From Salinimicrobium sediminis (GTDB lineage Bacteria; Bacteroidota; Bacteroidia; Flavobacteriales; Flavobacteriaceae): a stretch of DNA of 64,000 nt. The number at the start of each line of letters is the position of its first letter. Within the stretch, counting starts at the first letter, position 1. Shown piece by piece: positions 27,011 to 35,347 of the stretch. The notes under the pieces are model-generated. The model was not told the DNA's origin. It saw nothing but the letters and a program-made list of their open reading frames with translations, and made no database searches. The stretch lies in assembly GCF_900215295.1 (NCBI RefSeq), contig NZ_OCMF01000001.1, positions 744,001-808,000 of the forward strand, in the 5' to 3' direction. Position numbers and translations under genes: made by a program.

Positions 27011-28050
27011 CAGCTTCTTTTCTCGTTAAACAAATTTAATCTTTTTAACCAGGACGTTTGTCGTTCAAGCAGTAAGATATCCAGCAGAAGGAATAAAAGG
27101 CCTAATCCTAAGAACCATTGGAACTGGCTTTTGTAATCTGCGATCTGCTGCGATTCGAATTCCTTTTTATCCATATTCTGAAGGATCTCTGTCACTTCTT
27201 CCACTACTTCGGAAGTTACACGGCCATCGATATATCTTCCGTTTGCTTCCGAAGCAATTTCCTTAAGCGTTGCTTCATCAAGCCTTGTGATCACGGTCTC
27301 CCCGCTCCTGTCTTTCTTATAACTCTGAATGACGCCGTTCCTTTTCTCGGGAATTGGTCCCCCTGCAGCCGTCCCTACACCAATTGTGACGATCCTGATG
27401 CCTTCTTTTGCAGCTTCTGCAGCTATTTCTTCTATATTCCCTTCATGATCTTCCCCGTCACTGATAAGGAACAGGATCCTGTTGGTCTGTTCGTCATCAT
27501 TGAAGTAGGTCTTTGCCATTTCAAGGGCCTCGCTTATGGCAGTTCCCTGTGAAGAAAGCATGTCTGTATTCATGTTTTGCAGGAACATCTTTGCCGCAGC
27601 ATAATCTGTAGTGATTGGCAACTGCGGAAAAGCGCTGCCGGCATAGGCAATGATCCCCACCCTGTCACTTGCCAGGTTATTGATGATCTGGGTGACCAGC
27701 TGCTTCGATTTCTCCAGCCTGTTGGGAGCAATATCTTCGGCCAGCATACTTTTAGATACATCGACTGCGAAGACCACGTCAACACCTTCTCTTTTGACCG
27801 TTTCCAATTTTGTGCCAAACTGCGGATTCACTAACGCAATAACAAAACTGCTGATGGCAAGGCACAGCAGGATGATCTTCATGACCTGTTTCCCTGTAGA
27901 CCGATTAGGACTTAGCTTGTCCAACAATTCTTTATCTGCGAATTTTCGCTGGGTACGTTTTTGCCAAAAGACCACCATGGCATACAGCAGCACAATGACC
28001 GGAATGCCTACCAGTAACCATAAATATGTCTTATCTTCTAACAGAAACAT
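27010..28050 (-). CDS. batB: BatB: von Willebrand factor A membrane protein
   Basis: A 346-residue inner-membrane protein: two N-terminal helices (about 8-29 and 57-75), a periplasmic or cytoplasmic VWA domain with the metal-ion site DVSKS (D97, S99, S101), and a final helix near 315-335. BatA and BatB are paired VWA proteins thought to bind partners through the metal site. It lies 12 bases after batA. Confidence 0.94.
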   Translation of the reverse strand: MFLLEDKTYLWLLVGIPVIVLLYAMVVFWQKRTQRKFADKELLDKLSPNRSTGKQVMKIILLCLAISSFVIALVNPQFGTKLETVKREGVDVVFAVDVSKSMLAEDIAPNRLEKSKQLVTQIINNLASDRVGIIAYAGSAFPQLPITTDYAAAKMFLQNMNTDMLSSQGTAISEALEMAKTYFNDDEQTNRILFLISDGEDHEGNIEEIAAEAAKEGIRIVTIGVGTAAGGPIPEKRNGVIQSYKKDRSGETVITRLDEATLKEIASEANGRYIDGRVTSEVVEEVTEILQNMDKKEFESQQIADYKSQFQWFLGLGLLFLLLDILLLERQTSWLKRLNLFNEKRS

Positions 28051-28062
28051 CTTCTAATATTT

Positions 28063-29067
28063 TTATACAAAACTCCTGAACACGGTGAACCTTAACAGCA
28101 CTTCGAACAGCAGTAAAAAGCCTGCCAGTAGTACCAGCGGCCTGAACTTTTCTTCGTAATTATAAAACCGGAATTCTTCAATTTCAGTCTTTTCTAAAGT
28201 ATCGATCTCCTGGTAAATTTCTTCCAGAGACCTGTTGTCTGTTGCACGGAAATATTTTCCGCCGGTAGCATCTGCAATATCTTTTAGCAAGGCCTCATCG
28301 ATCTCCACCGGCACCCTTCCATACTGGAAATTTCCATTTGGTAAGATGCTAATAGGCGACAGGGCAGTACCATTACTCCCCACCCCTATGGTGTACGTCT
28401 TGATACCAAATTCGACAGCCAATTCACTAGCAATTTTTGGGTCGATAAATCCTGCATTATTCATTCCGTCGGTAAGCAAAATGATCACCTTACTTTCGGC
28501 CTGGCTGTCCTTTAATCTGTTTACGGCGGTTGCGAGCCCCATACCTATAGCAGTACCGTTCTCCAGGGCATTATTATATTCAATATTTTCCAGTGCTCCT
28601 AAAACAATGCTTTTGTCACTGGTGATTGGGGTTTGCGTAAAACTTTCCCCTGCATAGACCACCAGGCCTATCCTATCTCCGGGACGATTCTTTACAAAAT
28701 CTGCAGCAACCTCTTTTGTCGCTTCCAACCGGTTGGGATCCAGGTCCCGCGCCAGCATACTGGCCGAAACATCTATAGCCATAACGATATCGATCCCAAA
28801 GTTGCTGCTGGTTCGGGAAGAGACATCTACACTACGCGGGCGGGCGAGGGCAGTGATCACCAAAGCCAGCACCATAAGCCGCAGCACAAAAAGTACCGGC
28901 CTGAATTTTCCCAACAATCCCGGTTTGGCTTCAAATCCTTTAATGCTCGAGATCCTTAACTTGGCCGTTTGCCGGTTCCGCTTCCAGACGTACCATGCCA
29001 GTGCCAGCGGCAAAAGCAGCAAGAGCCAGAAAAAATGCGGATCCTCAAAAATCAGGTTTTCGAACAT
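28063..29067 (-). CDS. batA: BatA: von Willebrand factor A membrane protein
   Basis: A 334-residue paralogue of BatB: two N-terminal helices (about 11-29 and 56-75), VWA metal site DVSAS (D99, S101, S103) followed by LARDLDPNRLEATK, the Thr of the site in FTQTPITSD, and a C-terminal helix (about 308-328). The shared xxDxxPNRLExxK block supports duplication of an ancestral gene. The ATG overlaps the preceding gene's stop by one base (TAATG). Confidence 0.94.
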   Translation of the reverse strand: MFENLIFEDPHFFWLLLLLPLALAWYVWKRNRQTAKLRISSIKGFEAKPGLLGKFRPVLFVLRLMVLALVITALARPRSVDVSSRTSSNFGIDIVMAIDVSASMLARDLDPNRLEATKEVAADFVKNRPGDRIGLVVYAGESFTQTPITSDKSIVLGALENIEYNNALENGTAIGMGLATAVNRLKDSQAESKVIILLTDGMNNAGFIDPKIASELAVEFGIKTYTIGVGSNGTALSPISILPNGNFQYGRVPVEIDEALLKDIADATGGKYFRATDNRSLEEIYQEIDTLEKTEIEEFRFYNYEEKFRPLVLLAGFLLLFEVLLRFTVFRSFV

Positions 29068-30701
29068 TAATTTTCCATTTTTATTAGTTCAACAGAGGTG
29101 CTTACGCGCTGCGCGATCTCTTCGGCATATTTGTCTCCTTCGTTATAGATCATCACGATTTGCTGATAGCCTTCTCCCATTCCAAAATTGAGAATAGCAT
29201 ACTCCTTTTGAATGGGCTTGGATTTTTCGCTTTTTTGAAAGCTCATGGTCCCGAAGATCTTCATGCCTTTGGCTCCATTCAAAGTTTCAAACTCCTCCTG
29301 TTTGGTAATGATATTTTTTGCACCATTTGCTTCCAGATAGGAATATACTTCCTCTACTGCCCCTTCAAGGTTAAAATCTTCCCCGGCAGGACGGGTATTT
29401 ACACTTAAAAATACAGAACTTTCCAGGCTGCCAAAGTTAAATGTCTCTTTCCCTGAAGCCACTGCGGTGGAATCTTTCAATTCCCTCACCAACACATCGG
29501 GCGAGGCGATGCTCACCGGCGGAGTCCCGTATTCACTTTCTATCCATTCTCCCTCAAGCATCTCTTTGCTGGTGTTGCCTAAATAAGTATCGGCAAAATA
29601 ATCAAGGCCTTTTGTGGAAATGATGTAAGCAGTTGCTGCACTTATGAGAATTACCACTGCAAGGATGCCAAAAATGATCTTTTTGACCTTTCTTTTTCTT
29701 TCCAGCCGCTCCCGATATTCCTGGTCTGCCAGTAATTCCTCTTCTGTGGGTTGCGGAATAGAAGCCTTAGTATCTTTAATTACATTTTCAACGCTCGCGC
29801 GGTCTTCCTTAGCGGTCAAAACATCGGGTTTTGAATTAGCAAATTTTGCCAGGTCGGCACGCTCAAGAATGATCTTTAGTTTACTGATGGTGGTGTTCTC
29901 CAGTTTGAGCTTTCCTCTGTCCCTTTCAGCCTCCAGGTAAGCGATCAGCTCATTGGTGGTGCTTTCGAGGGCATGATCATAAACTTCTCCGTCCAGGTAT
30001 CTTCTTACGGCTGCGGAAAGCTGAGAGTAATATTCCTTGATCTCACGTTGTTCCAAAAGATGAGAATTGTCAAGCTGCTTTAGTTCATAAAGCGCCTGCT
30101 CATACGGCGGAAGCTGTTTCGCTGCCTCTTTTCTTTTTTGCCTGCTTTTGTACAGCAAATATCCAACGATCCCTAGCAAAATGAGCCCTAACAGCCACCA
30201 CAACCACTGCGGAATTCCAAATGCAGGAGGCACCTCCACGGCAGGTTTTATGGGATACATTTTTTGTTTGGTAGTGTCAACTACCACATCATTCACCACT
30301 ACCGAAAAAGAATCGGTGCGGAATTCCCGATCATTGATCAATACCCTTTGCTGCGGAATTGTATATTGTCCGGAATCAAATTGAGTAAGTGCGTATTCCC
30401 GGATCAATCTTTGGCGATCTCCTATTTCACTGGTATCAATTGCATAAGCCTCGATCATTTCGAGTGGAGAGAAAGTCTGCCCCTCGGGAAAGACCACAGG
30501 AGATCCCCCGTCGCTTTCGACCGAAAGCCTGTAAGTGATCTGCTCCCCGATCTTTATGTTAGTGGTATCTACAGAAGCTGAAACTTCCTGCGCCAAAGCA
30601 CTTACAGAAACAGCAGCAAGAAAAAATGTGAGCAGGCAGGAAACCAAAACTGCTTTCCATAAGGAGTCAAAAATGTGATTCTGCCGCAATCTTTTTTCCA
30701 T
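29067..30701 (-). CDS. BatD-like/DUF4381-type protein of the bat operon
   Basis: A 544-residue membrane protein: signal peptide (about 14-38), an Ig-like BatD-type domain (about 40-150), a first helix (about 165-184), a cytoplasmic helical region with LPPYEQALYELKQL and EIKEYYSQLSAAVRRYLD, a second helix (about 341-363) and a further extracytoplasmic domain (about 375-544). The first two-thirds resembles the DUF4381-type gene found between DUF58 and batA in other bat operons; I cannot name the C-terminal domain. Confidence 0.83.
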   Translation of the reverse strand: MEKRLRQNHIFDSLWKAVLVSCLLTFFLAAVSVSALAQEVSASVDTTNIKIGEQITYRLSVESDGGSPVVFPEGQTFSPLEMIEAYAIDTSEIGDRQRLIREYALTQFDSGQYTIPQQRVLINDREFRTDSFSVVVNDVVVDTTKQKMYPIKPAVEVPPAFGIPQWLWWLLGLILLGIVGYLLYKSRQKRKEAAKQLPPYEQALYELKQLDNSHLLEQREIKEYYSQLSAAVRRYLDGEVYDHALESTTNELIAYLEAERDRGKLKLENTTISKLKIILERADLAKFANSKPDVLTAKEDRASVENVIKDTKASIPQPTEEELLADQEYRERLERKRKVKKIIFGILAVVILISAATAYIISTKGLDYFADTYLGNTSKEMLEGEWIESEYGTPPVSIASPDVLVRELKDSTAVASGKETFNFGSLESSVFLSVNTRPAGEDFNLEGAVEEVYSYLEANGAKNIITKQEEFETLNGAKGMKIFGTMSFQKSEKSKPIQKEYAILNFGMGEGYQQIVMIYNEGDKYAEEIAQRVSTSVELIKMEN

Positions 30702-30711
30702 CGATAATCTT

Positions 30712-31575
30712 TTATCTGGCTTTAAAATAACCCAGTAATTTTTTTACATAACTTTCATCCACCCGGGTGCTAAGACTGCCTGCACCGCTTTTTCTAAAGC
30801 TTTCTGAAAAGTAATCCACCCGTTCCCGGTAATATTTTGTGTAATTGTTCCTAACCGCTTTCGAGGAAGTATCCACCATGATCCTTTTTCCCGATTCTTC
30901 ATCCTGCATGGCGACCATTCCAAGATTGGGGATGGTTTCCTCCCTCTCATCATAGACGCGAATGCCGGTAACATCGTGCCGGCCGCTGGTGATCTTAAGT
31001 GTACGTTGATAATCTTCGGCAATAAAATCTGAAAGCACAAAAACAATGGCTTTTTTCTTCATCACCTGAGAAAGAAATTTCAAGGCATTTTCAAGATTTG
31101 TTTTCCTGCTTTTGGGTTCGAATTCCAGTAACTCCCTGATGATCCTGAGAACATGGGAACGTCCTTTCTTCGGCGGAATGTACAGCTCAATAACATCTGA
31201 AAACAGTATCAACCCGATCTTATCGTTATTTTGGGTAGCCGAAAATGCCAGAGTGGCGGCAATTTCTGTAATGATATCCTGTTTAAAGCCATTGCGGGTT
31301 CCAAATAATCCTGAACCGGACACGTCTACCACAAGCATCATAGTAAGCTCCCGTTCTTCCTCAAAAACCTTTACAAAAGGTTCAGAATAACGGGCAGTAA
31401 CATTCCAGTCAATATTTCTTACATCATCTCCAAACTGATATTGTCGCACCTCGCTAAAGGTCATCCCGCGACCTTTAAAAGTAGAATGATATTCCCCGCC
31501 AAAAATGTGATCACTCAGCCGGCGGGTCTTGATCTCTATTTTTCGTACTTTTTTGAGTAGCTCCTTAGTATCCAT
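30712..31575 (-). CDS. DUF58-family VWA-like protein
   Basis: A 287-residue soluble protein with the DUF58 signature GRGMTFSEVRQYQFGDDVRNIDWNVTAR (about 40-67) and a VWA-like metal-site remnant DVSGSG (near 89-94). DUF58 proteins accompany MoxR ATPases throughout bacteria and are thought to be MoxR clients. The frame is open five codons further to a TTG at 31590, but ATG at 31575 fits the family. It starts seven bases after a heptad repeat array. Confidence 0.93.
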   Translation of the reverse strand: MDTKELLKKVRKIEIKTRRLSDHIFGGEYHSTFKGRGMTFSEVRQYQFGDDVRNIDWNVTARYSEPFVKVFEEERELTMMLVVDVSGSGLFGTRNGFKQDIITEIAATLAFSATQNNDKIGLILFSDVIELYIPPKKGRSHVLRIIRELLEFEPKSRKTNLENALKFLSQVMKKKAIVFVLSDFIAEDYQRTLKITSGRHDVTGIRVYDEREETIPNLGMVAMQDEESGKRIMVDTSSKAVRNNYTKYYRERVDYFSESFRKSGAGSLSTRVDESYVKKLLGYFKAR

Positions 31576-31581
31576 TTTTTC

Positions 31582-31663
31582 AATTAGCAATGAACAATTA
31601 ACAATGATCAGTGTTGTGAATTATCAGATTCCTCTGATAATTGGTTATTGATAATTGGTAATT
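31582..31663. repeat. Inverted pair of 7-bp tandem arrays in the bat operon
   Basis: Between moxR and the DUF58 gene lie four heptads matching AATNANC (31582-31609) and, 26 bases on, four matching the reverse complement GNTNATT (31636-31663). The arms can pair at 22 of 28 positions. A separate small hairpin, TATCAGA-TTCC-TCTGATA, lies at 31622-31639. Confidence 0.75.
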
Positions 31664-31664
31664 G

Positions 31665-32669
31665 TTACGGGACTTCGATCTCGTTTACGATCTTGTTGAT
31701 GATATCTTCGGAAGTTACATTTTCGGCTTCGGCTTCATAGGTGATGCCTACCCTATGGCGCAATACATCATGTACTACAGCGCGAACATCTTCGGGCACT
31801 ACATAACCGCGGCGTTTGATGAAGGCATAACATTTGGCAGCGGTGGCAAGATTGATACTTCCTCTTGGAGAAGCACCAAAACTTATAAGGGGCTTCAGGT
31901 TTTCCAACCTGTATTTTTCCGGAAAACGGGTAGCAAAAACTATATCCAGAATATATTTTTCGATCTTTTCATCCATGTAGACTTCCCGTACAGCCTGCTG
32001 TGCGCGGGCGATCTGTTCAAGGCTCACCACCGGATTCACTTTTTCAAAGCTGCCTTTTAGATTAGCACGAATGATCATTTGCTCATCGGCCATTTCGGGG
32101 TAATTGATCACCGTTTTCAGCATAAAACGGTCAACCTGGGCTTCAGGAAGCGGATAAGTCCCTTCCTGTTCCACCGGATTCTGGGTTGCCATTACCAGAA
32201 ACGGCCTGTCAAGGATAAAAGTCTCTTCTCCAATCGTCACCTGCTTTTCCTGCATAGCTTCCAATAAAGCCGACTGCACTTTTGCAGGAGCACGGTTGAT
32301 CTCATCTGCCAGTACAAAATTGGCGAAAATGGGACCTTTCTTTATGCTGAAGTCATTCAGTTTGATGTTGTAGATCATGGTGCCCACGACATCTGCCGGA
32401 AGCAAGTCTGGCGTAAATTGGATCCTGCTAAAGGTTCCATGTACTGCCTGGGAAAGGGTATTAATAGCCAGTGTTTTTGCAAGACCGGGAACTCCTTCAA
32501 GAAGGATGTGGCCCTGGCCTAACAATCCGATCAACAAGCGTTCAACCATATGTTTCTGGCCTACAATGACCTTTTTCATTTCTGAACTAAGAATATCAAC
32601 AAAAGCGCTTTCGCGCTCGATCTTTTCGTTGATGCTCGCTATGTCTATCGAGGTGTTACTATCTAGCAT
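31665..32669 (-). CDS. MoxR-family AAA+ ATPase
   Basis: A 334-residue cytoplasmic ATPase of the MoxR Proper type: Walker A GVPGLAKT (59-66), Walker B FVLADEINRAP, sensor-type segment FLVMATQNPVEQEGTYPLPEAQVDRF. MoxR proteins act as chaperones for VWA proteins. It is the first gene of the bat operon; a palindromic repeat region separates it from DUF58. I find no convincing promoter box in 32670-32769. Confidence 0.95.
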   Translation of the reverse strand: MLDSNTSIDIASINEKIERESAFVDILSSEMKKVIVGQKHMVERLLIGLLGQGHILLEGVPGLAKTLAINTLSQAVHGTFSRIQFTPDLLPADVVGTMIYNIKLNDFSIKKGPIFANFVLADEINRAPAKVQSALLEAMQEKQVTIGEETFILDRPFLVMATQNPVEQEGTYPLPEAQVDRFMLKTVINYPEMADEQMIIRANLKGSFEKVNPVVSLEQIARAQQAVREVYMDEKIEKYILDIVFATRFPEKYRLENLKPLISFGASPRGSINLATAAKCYAFIKRRGYVVPEDVRAVVHDVLRHRVGITYEAEAENVTSEDIINKIVNEIEVP

Positions 32670-32760
32670 GTATACAAAATTTTAATAATGTGAAGATACT
32701 TATCTAAGGTCAACGGCGCAACCTCAGCAAATATTCAACCAAAGTAACTTAAAATTTTGT

Positions 32761-32794
32761 TAAAAATAAAAGGCAGCGGGGTTACCGCTGCCTT
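32761..32794 (-). terminator. Terminator after the DUF4382 lipoprotein gene
   Basis: Minus-strand stem AAGGCAGCGG / CCGCTGCCTT (loop TAACC) followed by TTATTTTTA. It separates the DUF4382 gene from the bat operon on the same strand. Confidence 0.92.
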
Positions 32795-32817
32795 AATTTA
32801 CTTTAATCCTGAAGTAT

Positions 32818-33651
32818 TTATTCTACTTCGGCGCTGCCGTCAAGAAAGATTCCTCCCTCAAGAGTTGTAACTTCTCCCTTGGTTACCGTCACATTATTTA
32901 CTATAGTAACATTCAAGCCTAATCCTGCAGCAGGAGTAGCAGTGACTCTAAAGGTCCCCGCAGGCAATCCATGGATCTGGAAGTTTCCATTGGCATCTGT
33001 ATAAGCAGATGCGTTCATCGTTCCACTCTCTGCCTTGATCAATACCTGCTCTGTAGTTGGATGTACGCTACCAACAATAGAACCTGTGTTTTCTTCAACT
33101 GCCATTCTTATTACCGGCTTTAGATTATAGGTTCCATTTCCAGTAACAACAACAGATTTGTCTACATCAAAATCAAGAATAAAGGTGTAGTCTTCATCTG
33201 CTTCCAATTCCTGCCCCACCATTACTTTTAATCCGGACTGTTCTGCACTTGGAGTTTTCAAAGCATATTCCTTGATTGTGCCATTCTCGTCCACTTTAAT
33301 TGTGTTGTTGTCTCCCAATACCAGGCGAATCTGGTGCAGATAACCGGCTTCAAGTTCGGCATCCACAAGAAGTTCTGTAACCCCGCCGGTAAGGCTTAAC
33401 AAATCGATCACGCCGGTATTCACCCCTTCCAGGCTTACCCAACCTTCTTCTTCGCTACCTTCGGCAGTAGTTTTGATCATCACATCTTCAACTTCTACCA
33501 AAACTTCCTCGTAATCTCCGGGAGCATCGGTCAATTTAATGGCAACTCTTGCTTTTCCATCATCAGATCCTGCAGAGTCATCATCTGAACTACAACTAAC
33601 AAACCCTGCTGTAAGGGCAAAAAGGAAAAAAAATAAATGATACTTTTTCAT
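32818..33651 (-). CDS. DUF4382 lipoprotein with carboxypeptidase-regulatory-like domain
   Basis: A 277-residue lipoprotein: lipobox GFVSC (C20) followed by SSDDD, which resembles the acidic export signal that sends Bacteroidota lipoproteins to the cell surface. A DUF4382 domain follows (about 35-185, with RVAIKLTDAPGDYEEVLVEV and YLHQIRLVLGDNN), then an Ig-like regulatory domain (about 190-270, ANGNFQIHGLPAGTFRVTA). The role is unknown. It is a single-gene unit. Confidence 0.87.
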   Translation of the reverse strand: MKKYHLFFFLFALTAGFVSCSSDDDSAGSDDGKARVAIKLTDAPGDYEEVLVEVEDVMIKTTAEGSEEEGWVSLEGVNTGVIDLLSLTGGVTELLVDAELEAGYLHQIRLVLGDNNTIKVDENGTIKEYALKTPSAEQSGLKVMVGQELEADEDYTFILDFDVDKSVVVTGNGTYNLKPVIRMAVEENTGSIVGSVHPTTEQVLIKAESGTMNASAYTDANGNFQIHGLPAGTFRVTATPAAGLGLNVTIVNNVTVTKGEVTTLEGGIFLDGSAEVE

Positions 33652-33800
33652 AAATGTTTGTTTTTGATTTAGGTCTAATAACGGCCGATAAAAGGTTTTA
33701 ATTTATCGATGAAGGAAGTTTAACTCTTTTTAACGCAAGTGTGGATTCCTTTAACAGCAGTGGTTTCGGGTAAATTCTCCAGTTTCATTACTTTTAAAAA

Positions 33801-34568
33801 ATGAAGCAAAGAAATTCGTATTCCCGCATCGTTCAGGATCTTGAAGAGTGGAGTGAACTATCAAAAGGATCTAAAATCAGGCTTTTTCAGCACTGCATAG
33901 AAAAGGGTATTTCCAGTTTTCTAATTAACTTTTCAAAATCCCACAATTATGATCATGGCCTGGGCACTGCTTTTAGTGAAAGTGGTTTAAGCAGGGATGA
34001 AGTGCAGCTTATTGCCATACTTGATAAAGGAATTGCAAAAACAGAGGAGCTTATTGAGCAAGTGGAGAAAATTCTGAATCTTATGGACACAGATTACCTC
34101 GACCTCCTCATCCTTGACTTTGCGGGACCGCATGAAGAAATCATCGCGGCAATCGAACAGCTTAGGGCCCAGGAAAAGTTAGTGGAGATCGGGGTACTGG
34201 AAGAAAAACCGGGCGACAAAAGCGAATTTTTGAAGGAGTTCCCGGCAAGTGCAACACTTTCAGCTTTTAAGTTTACCCCGGCTGCAGTGAAAAGTCTTAC
34301 TTTAGCTGAAGCAGCTTCCGAAGAAACCACACAAATGATCATTCCGGTGAGCGGAGACTGGGAGAATGAGAACGAATCGCTGAAAAAAACAGCAGAAAAG
34401 TACAACCTGCGGCCTAAAGAGCTGCTGTTTTCATGGTTACTGCATCACAGGGCTCATTTTCACCCGGTGATCAAAGGAGATTCTGAAGCTGTAATCGATT
34501 CGGCGGTAAATGCTTTTCATGCTACTATTATTGATGAGGACCTTGAGAAGCTTCCTGAAAGACTTTAA
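33801..34568 (+). CDS. Degenerate aldo/keto reductase-like protein
   Basis: A 255-residue protein with the outline of an aldo/keto reductase TIM barrel of the YdhF type (FQHCIEKGISSF, TDYLDLLILDF, HFHPVIKGDSEAVIDSAV), shorter than the usual 290-330. By eye, the catalytic Asp-Tyr-Lys-His positions read L41, K46, I73/L74 and D106, so none is kept. The C-terminal cofactor-binding part is shortened. It is either a non-catalytic derivative or has a changed function. It opens a run of four same-strand genes. Confidence 0.72.
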   Translation: MKQRNSYSRIVQDLEEWSELSKGSKIRLFQHCIEKGISSFLINFSKSHNYDHGLGTAFSESGLSRDEVQLIAILDKGIAKTEELIEQVEKILNLMDTDYLDLLILDFAGPHEEIIAAIEQLRAQEKLVEIGVLEEKPGDKSEFLKEFPASATLSAFKFTPAAVKSLTLAEAASEETTQMIIPVSGDWENENESLKKTAEKYNLRPKELLFSWLLHHRAHFHPVIKGDSEAVIDSAVNAFHATIIDEDLEKLPERL

Positions 34569-34588
34569 AAAATACATTTTTGACACCT

Positions 34589-35341
34589 ATGAATAAAACA
34601 GCTTTAGTGACCGGCGCCAGCAGCGGGATTGGAAAAGCCACGGCCATTGCCCTGGCCGGTGCAGGATATAACCTTGTCATTTGCGGCCGAAGAAAAGAAG
34701 CGCTGCAGGATTTACAAAAACAACTTCAGGCAAACACAGCAGTTCACGTGCTTCAGTTCGATGTGCGCGACAAAAAGGAGGTGCATTCAGCAATTGTGAG
34801 CCTTCCGCAGGAATTCAGCCAGATCGATGTGCTGGTGAATAATGCGGGCAATGCTCACGGGCTGGATCCTATTCAGAAAGGCAACCTAGAAGACTGGGAC
34901 GCAATGATAGACATTAACGTTAAAGGACTTCTTTATGTAAGCCGGGCGATCATTCCGCAGATGCTGGAACGAAGATCCGGATATATTGTAAACATCGGCT
35001 CCCTTGCCGGGAAGGAAGTTTATCCAAACGGCAATGTTTATAGCGCCAGTAAACATGCAGTTGACGCGATCAATAAGGGTATGCGCATCGATCTCAATGG
35101 CTCCGGAATTAGAGTAGGCGCCATCAATCCCGGACTCGTGGAAACAAATTTTAGTGATGTGCGGTTTAAAGGAGATTCAGAAAGGGCAAGATCTGTCTAT
35201 GAAGGTTATGAGCCTTTAAAACCTGAAGATATTGCCGATCTTATTGTTTTCATGGTCACCCGACCACCTCATGTCAATATTGCCGACCTGCTGGTACTGC
35301 CCACAGCTCAAGCCAACTCTACCATAGTTCACAAGGAGTAA
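34589..35341 (+). CDS. Short-chain dehydrogenase/reductase (YdfG-like)
   Basis: A 250-residue classical SDR: nucleotide motif TGASSGIG (8-15), NNAG (84-87), catalytic S138, Y151 and K155 (YSASK). The pattern and length fit the NADP-dependent 3-hydroxy acid dehydrogenase group (YdfG), which acts on serine and related compounds. The ATG at 34589 is chosen over an upstream TTG because it places the Rossmann motif normally. It is 20 bases after the reductase-like gene and six before the next gene. Confidence 0.93.
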   Translation: MNKTALVTGASSGIGKATAIALAGAGYNLVICGRRKEALQDLQKQLQANTAVHVLQFDVRDKKEVHSAIVSLPQEFSQIDVLVNNAGNAHGLDPIQKGNLEDWDAMIDINVKGLLYVSRAIIPQMLERRSGYIVNIGSLAGKEVYPNGNVYSASKHAVDAINKGMRIDLNGSGIRVGAINPGLVETNFSDVRFKGDSERARSVYEGYEPLKPEDIADLIVFMVTRPPHVNIADLLVLPTAQANSTIVHKE

Positions 35342-35347
35342 GCAGAA

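Noticed and set aside
31577-31663. CRISPR-like repeat array
   Set aside because: The repeat unit is seven bases and contiguous, with no spacers and no cas genes in the window.
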